Shown: positions 1-8,384 of the stretch, one piece after another | Position numbering within the stretch: position 1 is the first letter of the stretch | Layout: each line of letters opens with the position of its first letter | The notes under the pieces: model-generated | What the model was told of the DNA's origin: nothing | What the model saw: the letters and a program-made list of their open reading frames with translations, nothing else | Databases searched by the model: none | Made by a program: the position numbers and the translations under genes | DNA from: an uncultured Myxococcales bacterium | Lineage (GTDB): Bacteria > Myxococcota > Myxococcia > Myxococcales > Myxococcaceae | Length of the DNA: 64,000 bases | Assembly (NCBI GenBank): GCA_937980205.1 | Contig: CALJKW010000055.1 | Coordinates: 558,001 to 622,000 of the forward strand | Reading direction: 5' to 3'

Positions 1-1313
1 GCGCGCCGCTCTACATCAACAACGACTACGAGGGCATGTTGTTCGTCGAGGGCTTCACCCGCCAGGAGGTCTCGACGCACGAGGCCGAGATCATCAAGAA
101 CAAGATCCGCGAGGTGAACAACGGCGCGACCGATCTCGAGCGCGCGATCGAGCGCATTCCGCTGATGGGGCTGTCCGAGGTCGAGAAGATCTCCGACCTG
201 CTCGAGTTCGGAGTGAACGAGATCGCCAACTACGAGGCCGAGCTCACCAAGAAGGACGCGACCATTCAGTCGCTGTCGAGCGAGCTCACCGACCGCTACA
301 AGTTCGAGAACATCGTCGGCAAGTCGGGGCCGATGATCGAGGTGTTCCGGCTGCTCGAGAAGGTCTGCAACTCCGACTCGACCGTGCTCATCAACGGAGA
401 GTCCGGCACCGGCAAAGAGCTCGTCGCCCGCGCCATCCACTACAACGGGCCGCGCAAGGACAAGCCGTTCGTCGTGCAGAACTGCAGCGCGTTCAACGAC
501 AACCTGCTCGAGAGCGCGCTGTTCGGCCACGTGAAGGGCTCGTTCACCGGAGCGCTGCGCGACAAGAAGGGCCTGTTCGAGGTCGCCGACCAGGGCACGT
601 TCTTCCTCGACGAGGTCGGCGACATGTCGCCGGCGCTGCAGGTGAAGCTCTTGCGCGTGCTGCAGGAGGGCACCTTCATTCCCGTCGGCGGCACCCACGG
701 CCGCGAGGTCGACGTGCGCGTCATCGCCGCGACCCACAAGGACCTCGGCGAGATGGTGAAGAAGGGAGAGTTCCGCGAGGACCTCTACTACCGCATCAAC
801 GTGATCCGGATTCAGGTGCCTCCGCTGCGCGAGCGGCGCGACGACCTGCCGATCCTCATCGACCACTTCATGCGCAAGCACCGCCGCGACGGGCAGCGGG
901 CGCGCGCGCTGGCTTCCGACGCGCTGCAGGTGCTGCAGGCGTACCACTGGCCGGGCAACATCCGAGAGCTCGAGAACGAGATCGAGCGCCTGCTCGTGCT
1001 CGGAGGAGATCAAGACGTCATCCCCGGCGACCTCATCTCGTCGCGCATCCGCGACGCCGTCTCGCCGACGAGCGGCGCGGCCTTCACCGGCAGCGCGAAG
1101 TCGAACCTCGTGCTCGCGGGCAAGCTGAACGACGCCGTCGAGGCGCTCGAGAGAGAGATGATCTCGCAGGGCCTTCAGCGCACGCGGCACAACAAGAGCC
1201 GGCTGTCGCGCGAACTGGGCATCTCGCGCTCGAACCTGATCCTGAAGATCGCGAAGTACGGGCTCGAGCGGCCGGGAATGGCCGAGCCGGAGGACGAAGA
1301 AGTGCTCGCGTGA
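1..1313 (+). CDS. Sigma-54-dependent transcriptional activator with PocR-like sensory domain (5' truncated)
   Basis: The frame is open from base 3 to the stop at 1313, so the gene begins upstream of the window and 436 residues are visible. The first ~30 visible residues (APLYINNDYEGMLFVEGF) resemble the end of a PocR ligand-sensing domain. A short coiled linker follows, then an AAA+ sigma-54 interaction domain with Walker A GESGTGKE (visible residue ~130), the loop GSFTGA (~179; usual form GAFTGA) and Walker B FFLDEVGDM (~200). The C-terminus is a Fis-type helix-turn-helix (about 383-430). Known role of the family: ATP-driven remodelling of sigma-54 polymerase at enhancer-dependent promoters. 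Inference: the PocR part senses a small hydrophobic or metabolite ligand. The target is unknown. The ATG at 36 is internal, not the start. Confidence 0.93.
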   Translation, partial: APLYINNDYEGMLFVEGFTRQEVSTHEAEIIKNKIREVNNGATDLERAIERIPLMGLSEVEKISDLLEFGVNEIANYEAELTKKDATIQSLSSELTDRYKFENIVGKSGPMIEVFRLLEKVCNSDSTVLINGESGTGKELVARAIHYNGPRKDKPFVVQNCSAFNDNLLESALFGHVKGSFTGALRDKKGLFEVADQGTFFLDEVGDMSPALQVKLLRVLQEGTFIPVGGTHGREVDVRVIAATHKDLGEMVKKGEFREDLYYRINVIRIQVPPLRERRDDLPILIDHFMRKHRRDGQRARALASDALQVLQAYHWPGNIRELENEIERLLVLGGDQDVIPGDLISSRIRDAVSPTSGAAFTGSAKSNLVLAGKLNDAVEALEREMISQGLQRTRHNKSRLSRELGISRSNLILKIAKYGLERPGMAEPEDEEVLA

Positions 1314-1317
1314 CGCT

Positions 1318-1674
1318 TCAGCGCGTCAGGTAGAGGTAGACGCCGGCGAAGCCGATCATGAAGCCGGCGGCTTCGGCGATCGCGTACCGCTCGAGCGTGG
1401 CGAGGTCGCGCCCGTTCAGCTGGGCCCGGCCGGCGCGAATCTTTCGAAACGCGACGGTCGACGCGTTCACCCAGAGAAGCGCGATGCACAGCTGCAGCCC
1501 GAGCTTGGCGTGGCCGTAGTGGCGGATGCCGAAGTAGAGCGCCACCGCGGCGGCGATCACCGCGAGGTGCAGCGGGCCGCGCCGAAACTCACCGGCCCCG
1601 GCGACGTCGAGCGATCGGTTGCCGGCCACGAGGCCCCCGACCGCGACGAGAACGAGCGCGACGCTCTCCTGCAC
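1318..1674 (-). CDS. Small integral membrane protein
   Basis: This encodes 118 residues from a GTG at 1674. The frame extends further upstream, but those residues are Arg/His-rich, lack membrane character and overlap the divergent gene, so I reject the longer form. Four hydrophobic segments are visible (around residues 4-18, 38-54, 62-77 and 98-117), separated by basic loops, so it is probably an inner-membrane protein with four helices. The stop is 4 bases after the stop of the convergent sigma-54 activator. The start lies 36 bases from the divergent GTG at 1711, so the two small membrane proteins probably share a promoter region. I do not recognise the family with confidence. Confidence 0.7.
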   Translation of the reverse strand: MQESVALVLVAVGGLVAGNRSLDVAGAGEFRRGPLHLAVIAAAVALYFGIRHYGHAKLGLQLCIALLWVNASTVAFRKIRAGRAQLNGRDLATLERYAIAEAAGFMIGFAGVYLYLTR

Positions 1675-1710
1675 GCGCGAAGTGTACCGCGGAGCGGGTA
1701 CGCTGCCCGG

Positions 1711-1974
1711 GTGCAATTCGCCATCGCAGTCGTCGGTCTCGGCGCGGCTGCCGCCTGGCTGTCTGCGGTGGTGTCCTGCGTCGGCATGGTGAAGCACCGC
1801 GCGCCCGGCGTCTCCGTCGGGTACCTGCTCACCCACGGCATCGCGTTCTTCACCGGGTCGAGCTTCACGGCAGAGGCGGCGCCCCACCGGCGCCGCTTCC
1901 TCGCGTCGGCGGCGATCTTCTTCACGTGCCTGATCGCGCTCGGCGTGATCGGCGCTACGATCTCCCGCACGTGA
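1711..1974 (+). CDS. Small two-helix membrane protein
   Basis: This encodes 87 residues from a GTG at 1711. The same frame is open upstream, but the region before 1711 reads as Arg/Glu-rich antisense of the neighbouring gene. There are hydrophobic helices at residues ~3-25 and ~62-84, with a cytoplasmic-looking basic stretch (APHRRR) before the second. Its TGA overlaps the GTG start of the following hydrolase as GTGA (1971-1974), which indicates translational coupling. The function is not recognisable from sequence. It may assist or anchor a process involving the downstream hydrolase and lipoprotein, but that is only context. Confidence 0.65.
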   Translation: MQFAIAVVGLGAAAAWLSAVVSCVGMVKHRAPGVSVGYLLTHGIAFFTGSSFTAEAAPHRRRFLASAAIFFTCLIALGVIGATISRT

Positions 1975-2867
1975 GCACCTACTTCCGCCAGGACTTCTTC
2001 CGCGTCCCCGACGGCGCCGATCTCTTCTACGAGGTCCGCGGCGACGGCGCCGCCCTCCCCGCGATCCTCTGCGACGGCCTCGGCTGCGACGGCTTCGTGT
2101 GGAAGTACCTGTGGCCCGTGCTGACCGCGAAGCGCCGCGTGATGCACTGGCACTACCGCGGCCATGGGAAGAGCGGCGTCCCCACCGACACCTCGCGCAT
2201 CGGCGTCGAGTTCACCTGCGACGACCTCGCGCGGCTGATGGACCACCTGCAGCTGCCGGAGGCCGTCTTCTTCGGCCACTCGATGGGCACGCAGGTCGCG
2301 CTCGAGTTCCACCGGCGCCACAAAGATCGCGTGAAGGGCCTGGTGCTCATCTGCGGCTCGTACGGCACGCCGCTCGACACCTGGCACGACCACACGCTGA
2401 TGCGCGTCGCGTTCCCGCGCGTGATGAGGCTGGTCGAGAAGTACCCCCACGTCGCGCGCGCCATCACCGGCACGCTGATGGGCACCGAGATCGCGCTCAA
2501 CGTCGCCATCAACGGAGAGCTCAACCCCGAGCTCATCGCCCCCGCCGACTTCGCGCCGTACATGAAGCACCTGCAGAAGATGGACCCGGTGATGTTCGTG
2601 CGCACGCTCGACTCGCTCAAAGATCACTCGGCGCTCGATCACCTGCCGCACGTCGACGCGCCGACCCTCGTCGTCGGCGGAGAGATCGACAAGTTCACCC
2701 CCGTCTGGCTCGCCCAGCGCACCGCCGAGCTCATCCCCGGAGCCGAGTACGTGCTCGTCCCCGGCGGCAGCCACACGGCTCCGCTCGAGCGCCCGGGCAT
2801 GGTGAACCACGCCGTCGACCGCTTCCTGCGCAGCCGCGTCGAGGCCCAGCTCAAGAAGACGGGATGA
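1971..2867 (+). CDS. Alpha/beta-fold hydrolase
   Basis: 298 residues from GTG 1971, a start set by its 4-base GTGA overlap with the gene before. The oxyanion region HYRGHGKSG is followed by the nucleophile elbow FFGHSMGTQVAL (GxSxG), a candidate acid in GGEIDKFTP and the catalytic His in PGGSHTAPLE. This is the full triad of the alpha/beta hydrolase family, whose members include esterases, lactonases and C-C bond hydrolases. No signal peptide is visible, so the enzyme is probably cytoplasmic. The substrate cannot be assigned. Its stop overlaps the next start as ATGA (2864-2867), so it is the middle gene of a three-gene translationally coupled operon. Confidence 0.9.
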   Translation: MSTYFRQDFFRVPDGADLFYEVRGDGAALPAILCDGLGCDGFVWKYLWPVLTAKRRVMHWHYRGHGKSGVPTDTSRIGVEFTCDDLARLMDHLQLPEAVFFGHSMGTQVALEFHRRHKDRVKGLVLICGSYGTPLDTWHDHTLMRVAFPRVMRLVEKYPHVARAITGTLMGTEIALNVAINGELNPELIAPADFAPYMKHLQKMDPVMFVRTLDSLKDHSALDHLPHVDAPTLVVGGEIDKFTPVWLAQRTAELIPGAEYVLVPGGSHTAPLERPGMVNHAVDRFLRSRVEAQLKKTG

Positions 2868-3238
2868 AGCGCGCGCTCCTGATGCTGCTGGCGGCGTGCG
2901 CGACGACGCCCCAGGCGCCTCCTCCGCAGCCGGTCTTCATCGGCCCGTCGATGACGCAGAAGGACTGCGACCTCACGAAGTACGAGGGCCGCCGCTTCGA
3001 GGTCGACATGCGCGCCGTCGAGCTGGAGAAGGCGCTGCGCGGGATCGCCGACTGCACGTGTCTGCACTTCGAGCTGCAGCCCGGGACCACCGCGAACATC
3101 ACGATCTCCCCGCAGCCCAAGCCGGTGAACGCCGACGAGCTCTTCGCCTTGTTCGAGGCGGCCGTGAAGGCGCAGGGCATCAGCCTCGAGCGGAAGACGC
3201 CCGCCGATGCCTGGCCGGCGACCTACACGGTCCGCTGA
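2864..3238 (+). CDS. Lipoprotein with secretin N0/N1-like domain
   Basis: 124 residues from the ATG at 2864, overlapping the previous stop by ATGA. The N-terminus MKRALLMLLAACATT is a lipoprotein signal with lipobox LAAC. The mature part contains FEVDMRAVELEKALRGIADC, then a strand pattern NITISPQPKPVNADELFALF. This matches the layout of the small periplasmic ring domain at the N-terminus of type II/III/IV-pilus secretins (GspD/PilQ). No secretin barrel follows. A stand-alone lipidated N0/N1-like domain suggests a pilotin-like or ring-binding accessory protein, but that is inference. The residual possibility is an unrelated small alpha/beta lipoprotein. Confidence 0.75.
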   Translation: MKRALLMLLAACATTPQAPPPQPVFIGPSMTQKDCDLTKYEGRRFEVDMRAVELEKALRGIADCTCLHFELQPGTTANITISPQPKPVNADELFALFEAAVKAQGISLERKTPADAWPATYTVR

Positions 3239-3244
3239 CGATTC

Positions 3245-3262
3245 CGTGACGTAAAGGTCACG
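3245..3262 (+). terminator. Short hairpin after the hydrolase-lipoprotein operon
   Basis: CGTGAC (3245-3250) and GTCACG (3257-3262) form a perfect 6-bp stem with a 6-base loop, starting 6 bases after the lipoprotein stop and before typA. There is no T-run, so termination strength is uncertain. It could instead be an operator in the typA leader. Confidence 0.35.
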
Positions 3263-3323
3263 CTCCAACGCTAATGGACGTGCGGGCGGCCCTCGTGTAC
3301 AGGCTGCCGCTCCCGAAAAATCC

Positions 3324-5165
3324 ATGTTTCCCCGAGAGAAGATCCGCAACATCGCGATCGTGGCGCACGTCGACCACGGCAAGACCACCCTCGTCGATTT
3401 CATGCTGCGCCAGGCCGGCGTGTTCCGCTCGAACGAAGTCCTCACCGAGCGCGTCATGGACAGCAACGATCTCGAACGCGAGAAGGGCATCACCATTCTC
3501 GCGAAGAACACGGCGGTCCAGTACCAGGGCCACCACATCAACATCATCGACACGCCCGGCCACGCCGACTTCGGCGGAGAGGTCGAGCGCGGCCTGCGCA
3601 TGGTCGACGGAGTGCTGCTCCTCGTCGACGCCGCCGAGGGCCCGCTGCCGCAGACGCGCTTCGTGCTGTCGAAGGCGCTCGGTCTGGGCCTCAAGACGGT
3701 GCTCGTGATCAACAAGATCGACCGCCCGGACGCCCGCGCCCGCGACGTCCTCGACATGGTGTACTCGCTGTACATCGACCTCGGCGCCGACGAGAGCCAG
3801 CTCGAGTTCCCGGTGATCTACGCGGTCGCGCGGCAGGGCCAGGCCTCGCTGCGGCTCGAAGAGCCGGGAAAGGACTTGAAGCCGCTGTTCGAGGCGATCC
3901 TGAGCCACATGCCGCCGCCTCCGGCTCCCGAGCCGGACGCTCCGACGCAGCTGCTGCTCGCCAACCTCGACTACGACGACTACGTCGGCCGTCTCGGCAT
4001 CGGCCGCATCTCGTCGGGCCGCCTCGCCACCAACATGCCCGTCAGCATCGTGCGCGACGGCGGCAAGCTCGAGTTCGGGAAGATCGTGAAGCTGTACGGC
4101 TTCTCCGGCCTCAAGCGCACCGAGATTCAAGACGCGGGCCCCGGAGAGATCGTCAGCGTCGCGGGCATCGAGAACCTGTCCATCGGCGACACCATCTCGG
4201 ACGCGGAGAAGCCGAAGGCGCTGCCGCGCATCAAGGTCGACGAGCCGACCATGATGATGATCTTCCGCGTGAACGACGGGCCGCTCTCGGGCCGCGAGGG
4301 CAAGTACGTCACCTCGCGAAACCTGCGCGACCGCCTGCAGCGCGAGGCGTACCGCAACGTCGCGATCCGCGTCGAGGACACCGAGACGCCCGAGGCCTTC
4401 CGGGTCGTCGGCCGCGGAGAGCTCCAGCTCGCGGTCATCATCGAGACGATGCGGCGCGAGGGCTACGAGCTCACCGCGTCGAACCCCGAGCCGATCACCA
4501 AGGAGATCGACGGGGTGAAGCACGAGCCGATGGAGCTCATGGTCTGCGACGTCCCCGAGACCGCCGTCGGCACCGTCACCGAGCGCCTCGGGCCCCGCAA
4601 GGGCCGCATGGTCGACATGCAGAACATGGGCTCGCGCACGCGGTTGCAGTTCCGCATCCCCGCGCGCGGCCTCGTCGGCTTCCGCTCCGAGTTCCTCACC
4701 GTCACGCGCGGCGAAGGCATCATGTCGTCGCAGTTCGACGGGTACGAGCCGTGGTTCGGCTACATCCCCCGGCGCTCGAACGGAGCGATCATCAGCGACC
4801 GCCAGGGCGACACCATTCCGTACGCGCTCTTCTCCATCCAGGAGCGCGGCCAGCTCTTCGTCGGCCCCGGCGTGCAGGTGTACGAGGGCATGATCATCGG
4901 CGAGCACGCGCACCCGTCCGACCTCAACGTCAACGCGTGCCGCGAGAAGAAGCTCACGAACATTCGCGCCGCCGGCCGCGACGAGAACGTCATCCTCACG
5001 CCGCCCCGGGAGATCACGCTCGAGAAGTCGCTCGAGTGGATCGCCGAGGACGAGCTCGTCGAGGTGACGCCGAAGTCGATTCGCCTGCGCAAGAAGCAGC
5101 TCGAGGCGAACGCGCGATACCGGGCTGACCGCGATCGCAAGCGCGACATGGGCGTCATCGAGTAG
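3324..5165 (+). CDS. typA: Ribosome-associated GTPase TypA/BipA
   Basis: 613 residues, the usual length of TypA/BipA. The G domain carries G1 AHVDHGKTT, the GITI switch I motif, G3 DTPGHADF and G4 NKID. Domain II, the EF-G-like III/V region (GRGELQLAVIIETMRREGYE) and the characteristic C-terminal domain (GEHAHPSDLNVN) follow in order. Known role: a translational GTPase that binds the 70S ribosome and helps 50S assembly and adaptation to stress or low temperature. The ATG at 3324 starts directly at the conserved REKIRNIAIVAHVDHG, which fits. It is transcribed alone, and the next gene is convergent. Confidence 0.98.
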   Translation: MFPREKIRNIAIVAHVDHGKTTLVDFMLRQAGVFRSNEVLTERVMDSNDLEREKGITILAKNTAVQYQGHHINIIDTPGHADFGGEVERGLRMVDGVLLLVDAAEGPLPQTRFVLSKALGLGLKTVLVINKIDRPDARARDVLDMVYSLYIDLGADESQLEFPVIYAVARQGQASLRLEEPGKDLKPLFEAILSHMPPPPAPEPDAPTQLLLANLDYDDYVGRLGIGRISSGRLATNMPVSIVRDGGKLEFGKIVKLYGFSGLKRTEIQDAGPGEIVSVAGIENLSIGDTISDAEKPKALPRIKVDEPTMMMIFRVNDGPLSGREGKYVTSRNLRDRLQREAYRNVAIRVEDTETPEAFRVVGRGELQLAVIIETMRREGYELTASNPEPITKEIDGVKHEPMELMVCDVPETAVGTVTERLGPRKGRMVDMQNMGSRTRLQFRIPARGLVGFRSEFLTVTRGEGIMSSQFDGYEPWFGYIPRRSNGAIISDRQGDTIPYALFSIQERGQLFVGPGVQVYEGMIIGEHAHPSDLNVNACREKKLTNIRAAGRDENVILTPPREITLEKSLEWIAEDELVEVTPKSIRLRKKQLEANARYRADRDRKRDMGVIE

Positions 5166-5180
5166 CGACCGACAACTGCC

Positions 5181-5210
5181 GGGTTCGGGTTCGGGTTCGG
5201 GTTCGGGTTC
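5181..5210. repeat. Five tandem copies of GGGTTC between convergent genes
   Basis: The 30 bases are exactly five GGGTTC units. They fill the gap between the typA stop (5165) and the stop of the convergent gene (starts at 5212). No inverted arm accompanies them here, unlike the related hexamer-rich hairpins elsewhere in the window. They may vary in copy number by slippage. Confidence 0.9.
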
Positions 5211-5211
5211 G

Positions 5212-5814
5212 TCAGATCGCGACGCCGACCGTCATCGTGAAGTCGAGGTACCGCGGCGGGCCGCTGTCGCCGAAGAACTGGGTGAACGTCAGCCGCGAGC
5301 CGATGCGGCTGGCGATCTTCCACTTCGTCAGGCGCGGCACCTCGTAGGCGACGCCCAGGCCCAGATCGATGCCCGAGCGGTGGTGCACGCCGTGGTTCGA
5401 GAGGCCGAAGAGGTGCCCGAACGGGTCGCGGACCACCATCGTCCACGGGCTCTCGTGGTTGTGAGCGAACGCCGTCCACAGGTACGGCTTCCACGGGCTG
5501 TCGAGCGGCAGCTCGAAGCGCGCGCCCATGCGGATCTGGATCACGTAGTCGAACGTGCGGCCGGCGTACGTGCTCGAGGCCACCATCAGCTCGGGGCGGA
5601 GGAAGTTGAAGAACTTGCGGTTGACGCCGACCATCACGCCTCCGCCGCCGCTGGTGTTGTCGACCCGCATGCCTCCGTTGGCGCCGACGTAGACCTCCCA
5701 GACGGGCGGAGGCGGCTCGGGTTCTTCCTGGACGGCTTCTACGGACTGCGCGGGTTCGACGGGCGGCGGAGCATCGGACACGGCCAGCAGCGCCGCCAGC
5801 AGCGCGTGGGTCAT
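5212..5814 (-). CDS. Outer-membrane beta-barrel-like secreted protein
   Basis: 200 residues starting at ATG 5814. A short hydrophobic signal (MTHALLAALLAVSDA) precedes a Pro/Glu-rich linker, then alternating amphipathic strands ending in YLDFTMTVGVAI. The spaced aromatic and Gly-rich strands (WEVYVGANGGMRV, FDYVIQIRMGARFELP, KIASRIGSRLTFTQFFG) look like a small OmpA/OmpW-size barrel. I do not recognise a specific family. Convergent with typA, with the hexamer repeat between their stops. The upstream gene on the same strand (esterase) ends 31 bases before its start, so they may form an operon. Confidence 0.7.
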   Translation of the reverse strand: MTHALLAALLAVSDAPPPVEPAQSVEAVQEEPEPPPPVWEVYVGANGGMRVDNTSGGGGVMVGVNRKFFNFLRPELMVASSTYAGRTFDYVIQIRMGARFELPLDSPWKPYLWTAFAHNHESPWTMVVRDPFGHLFGLSNHGVHHRSGIDLGLGVAYEVPRLTKWKIASRIGSRLTFTQFFGDSGPPRYLDFTMTVGVAI

Positions 5815-5845
5815 ACCGGGTCAGTACCCGGACCCTTTCCGGCAT

Positions 5846-6853
5846 TCAGACGCGTTCCAGACGCGGAACGAGATACGCGAGGCTTCGCTCGAACCGGTAG
5901 TTCACGCCCATGTGCCCGTCCTCGAACTCCTCGTGGACGAAGTCGAGGTTCGCGGCGCGGAACTCTTCGGCGAGCAGCCGCGTACCCCAGCGCAGGTTGA
6001 ACTCGTCGCGGGTGCCGCAGTCGATGAACAGGCTCTTGAGCCGCTTGTAGATGTCGACCTGCTTCGGCACGAAGCGCACCGGGTCGTGCACGAGCCACCG
6101 GTTCCAGACGTCGATCTTCAGCCGCCCGTTGTTGATGTCGATCGGCAGCTCGAGGCCCATCGGCTCGCTCTTCTTCGGCGAGTAGGCGGCGGCCATCGCG
6201 ATCATGTTGATGACCGCGTGATCTTCGCCCTTCATCTTCGTGGCGGCCACGCGCTGGCGGAACTCGCGGTACCACGGCTCGACGCCGCCGGCCTTGAGCA
6301 GCGGGCCGGCCGCCTGCGGCAGCTCGTGCAGGTAGCAGTACTCGAAGCCGGCATCCGCCGAGTGCACGGCGATGTGGCTGAAGATGTCCGGGTGGTAGCG
6401 CGAGACGACCAGTGCCCCGTAGCCGCCGCTCGACTTGCCGACGAGCCCGCGCGAGGCGCCGCGCGGCAGCGTGCGGAACGTGCGGTCGACCCAGTTCACG
6501 ATGTCGCGCGCCACGTAGTCGCGGTAGCGGCCGATGCCCTCGCTGTTGATCCACTGGCTGCCGCCGAGGGCGGTGAAGCCGTCGATGAAGACTCCGATGC
6601 AGGGCGGAACGGTGCCGGCGGCGATCAGCGCGTCGAGGCGCTGCGGGACGTTCGCGGTGAACGCAGAGGCGTTGAGCCACTGCACGCCGCTGCCGGTGAA
6701 GCCGTGCAGGAAGTACACGACGGGGAAGCGCCCCTGCCCGTTCGCGTAGTCGGGAGGAAGGTAGACCGGCGTGGTTCGCGTGGAAGGGTCCTGCAGGGGG
6801 TTCCCCTCCAGCGAGCCGGCGAAGACCTCGTGAATTTGAATCGTGCCGCGCAT
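5846..6853 (-). CDS. Putative esterase (esterase D / PF00756-type alpha/beta hydrolase)
   Basis: 335 residues from ATG 6853. The longer open frame upstream is non-coding antisense of the divergent gene. The features are VYFLHGFTG (oxyanion), nucleophile elbow GLVGKSSGGYGAL, an acidic residue in DCGTRDEF and catalytic His in EDGHMGVNYR, as in the putative-esterase family that includes S-formylglutathione hydrolase, Fes and mycolyltransferase-like proteins. There is no clear signal peptide. The exact substrate is unknown. The divergent neighbour starts 46 bases away. Confidence 0.88.
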   Translation of the reverse strand: MRGTIQIHEVFAGSLEGNPLQDPSTRTTPVYLPPDYANGQGRFPVVYFLHGFTGSGVQWLNASAFTANVPQRLDALIAAGTVPPCIGVFIDGFTALGGSQWINSEGIGRYRDYVARDIVNWVDRTFRTLPRGASRGLVGKSSGGYGALVVSRYHPDIFSHIAVHSADAGFEYCYLHELPQAAGPLLKAGGVEPWYREFRQRVAATKMKGEDHAVINMIAMAAAYSPKKSEPMGLELPIDINNGRLKIDVWNRWLVHDPVRFVPKQVDIYKRLKSLFIDCGTRDEFNLRWGTRLLAEEFRAANLDFVHEEFEDGHMGVNYRFERSLAYLVPRLERV

Positions 6854-6899
6854 CGTTCTGTGCCGCTCATAGCAAATCGGCGCGACTAGAGTGGGCCGC

Positions 6900-8384
6900 A
6901 TGATGCTGCTGCTCGCCCTGCTGGCCGCCGCGCCCGAGCCGGTGCTGCTCGACCGCGCGGCGGCGATCGTCGACGAGCGGGCGGTGACCGCGTCGGCGCT
7001 CGCCGAGCGAAAGGGAGCCCTGCAGGAGCTCGTCGACGAGGCCCTCATCGCGGCCGAGGCCCAGCGCGTGAGCATCACCGCCGACGACGCGGAGATCGAT
7101 CGGGCGCTCGACGACGTCGCGAAGCAGAACTCCATCTCGCGCGAAGAGCTGGAGAACGCCGTCGTCCAGCAGGGCCTCACCATGGCCGGCTACCGCGAGC
7201 GCCTGCGCGCGCAGCTCCGCGAGATGAAGTGGGTGTTGCTGAAGCAGAACGTCGACGCCCGTCCGAAGGACCCGTCGAAGCTCGCCGAATGGATGGCCGC
7301 CGAGCGCGAGCGGCTCGTCGCGGACCTGCGAGCCAAGGCGAAGATCGAGGTGCGCGACGAGCGGCCGTTCTCGGCGAGCGGCCCGGCAGACGGCGGCTGC
7401 CCGGCGGCGCTGTCGAGCTGGGCGCCGTCCGACGGGGGCCTCACCGGCCTCACCGTCGCGCGCATCTGCATGCTCGGCGTTCCTCCCGAGCTGCAGGCTC
7501 CGCTCACCGAGGTCTTCCAGCGGCGCCTCAAAGATCCGCTCTCGCCGTCAGCCGCCCGCGAGGACGTCGAGGCCCTCATCGCCAGCGGCGTGATGCGCGA
7601 CGCCCGCGTGCTCGCGCTGCCCCTCGACCCCAAGCGCGTGGCGCTGCTGTACGCCGTGCAGCTCTACGAGCCTATCGCCCACGTCGCGGTGAACGGCAGC
7701 ACGCCGCGCCTGCGCGCCGACGTCGAGCCGGGCTCGCGCTTGGGGCCTGCGCGCATCGCCCGCGCTGCCGCGAAGCTCGAGGACGCGCACCGTGAGCTCG
7801 GGTGGACGCAGGCGTCGGTCGACTACCGACTCGAAGCCACCGACGGAGGCACGCAGCTCGTCTTCGACGTCAGCGAGGGCGAGCGCACCCTCATCGCCGC
7901 CATCAAGTTCAAGGGCAACAAGGTGCTCACCGCCGCCGCGCTGCTCGCCGCGCTGCACAGCCGCGTCGGCGGCCCGCACTCGCCTTCGCTGGCCGAGCGC
8001 GACTTCACCGCCATCACCACGCTCTTCTACGACTACGGCCTGCTCGACGGCCGCGCCGGGGACCCGGTGGTGAAGAAGACCGCCCGCGGCCTCGAGCTCA
8101 CCTACCCCATCACCGAAGGCCCGGTGCACCGCGTCCGCAAGGTGACCGTGAAGGGCTGGCCGAAGGGCCGCGAGGCCGAGGTGCTGCCGAAGCTCGAGTG
8201 CCGTCCCGGCCGGCCGTTCTCGCGCTCGTCGTTTCAGGGCGACGTCGACCGAATCGTGTACCAGGCGCACCAGCGCGGCATGGAGGTCGCCGTGAAGCCC
8301 GACCTCGAGGTCGACAAGAAGGCGAAGGCCGTCGACGTCACCTTCGACATGGTCGAGCAGCCGCGCACCGGCACCGAGTTCTAG
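6900..8384 (+). CDS. Periplasmic SurA-N-domain / POTRA-repeat fusion protein
   Basis: 494 residues. I chose ATG 6900 rather than the in-frame GTG 6891 because it gives a clean signal peptide (MMLLLALLAAAPEP). Residues ~15-150 follow the SurA/PrsA N-terminal chaperone pattern: VDERAVTASAL, LVDEALIAAEAQRVSITADD, a helical ISREELENAVVQQGLT and YRERLRAQLREMKWVLL. No parvulin PPIase domain follows. A linker leads to three POTRA-like modules with the beta-alpha-alpha-beta-beta layout, e.g. IAAIKFKGNKVLTAAALLAAL and VRKVTVKGWPKGREAEVLPKL. No BamA/TamA barrel follows; the protein stops at 8384. Known roles: SurA-N binds unfolded outer-membrane proteins, POTRA domains pass them to the barrel assembly machine. 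Inference: a soluble assembly factor. The stop overlaps the convergent gene's stop (shared CTAG, 8381-8384). Confidence 0.8.
   Translation: MMLLLALLAAAPEPVLLDRAAAIVDERAVTASALAERKGALQELVDEALIAAEAQRVSITADDAEIDRALDDVAKQNSISREELENAVVQQGLTMAGYRERLRAQLREMKWVLLKQNVDARPKDPSKLAEWMAAERERLVADLRAKAKIEVRDERPFSASGPADGGCPAALSSWAPSDGGLTGLTVARICMLGVPPELQAPLTEVFQRRLKDPLSPSAAREDVEALIASGVMRDARVLALPLDPKRVALLYAVQLYEPIAHVAVNGSTPRLRADVEPGSRLGPARIARAAAKLEDAHRELGWTQASVDYRLEATDGGTQLVFDVSEGERTLIAAIKFKGNKVLTAAALLAALHSRVGGPHSPSLAERDFTAITTLFYDYGLLDGRAGDPVVKKTARGLELTYPITEGPVHRVRKVTVKGWPKGREAEVLPKLECRPGRPFSRSSFQGDVDRIVYQAHQRGMEVAVKPDLEVDKKAKAVDVTFDMVEQPRTGTEF

Noticed and set aside
5181..5210. Possible CRISPR-like or direct-repeat array
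   Set aside because: Units are six bases with no spacers and there are no cas genes.
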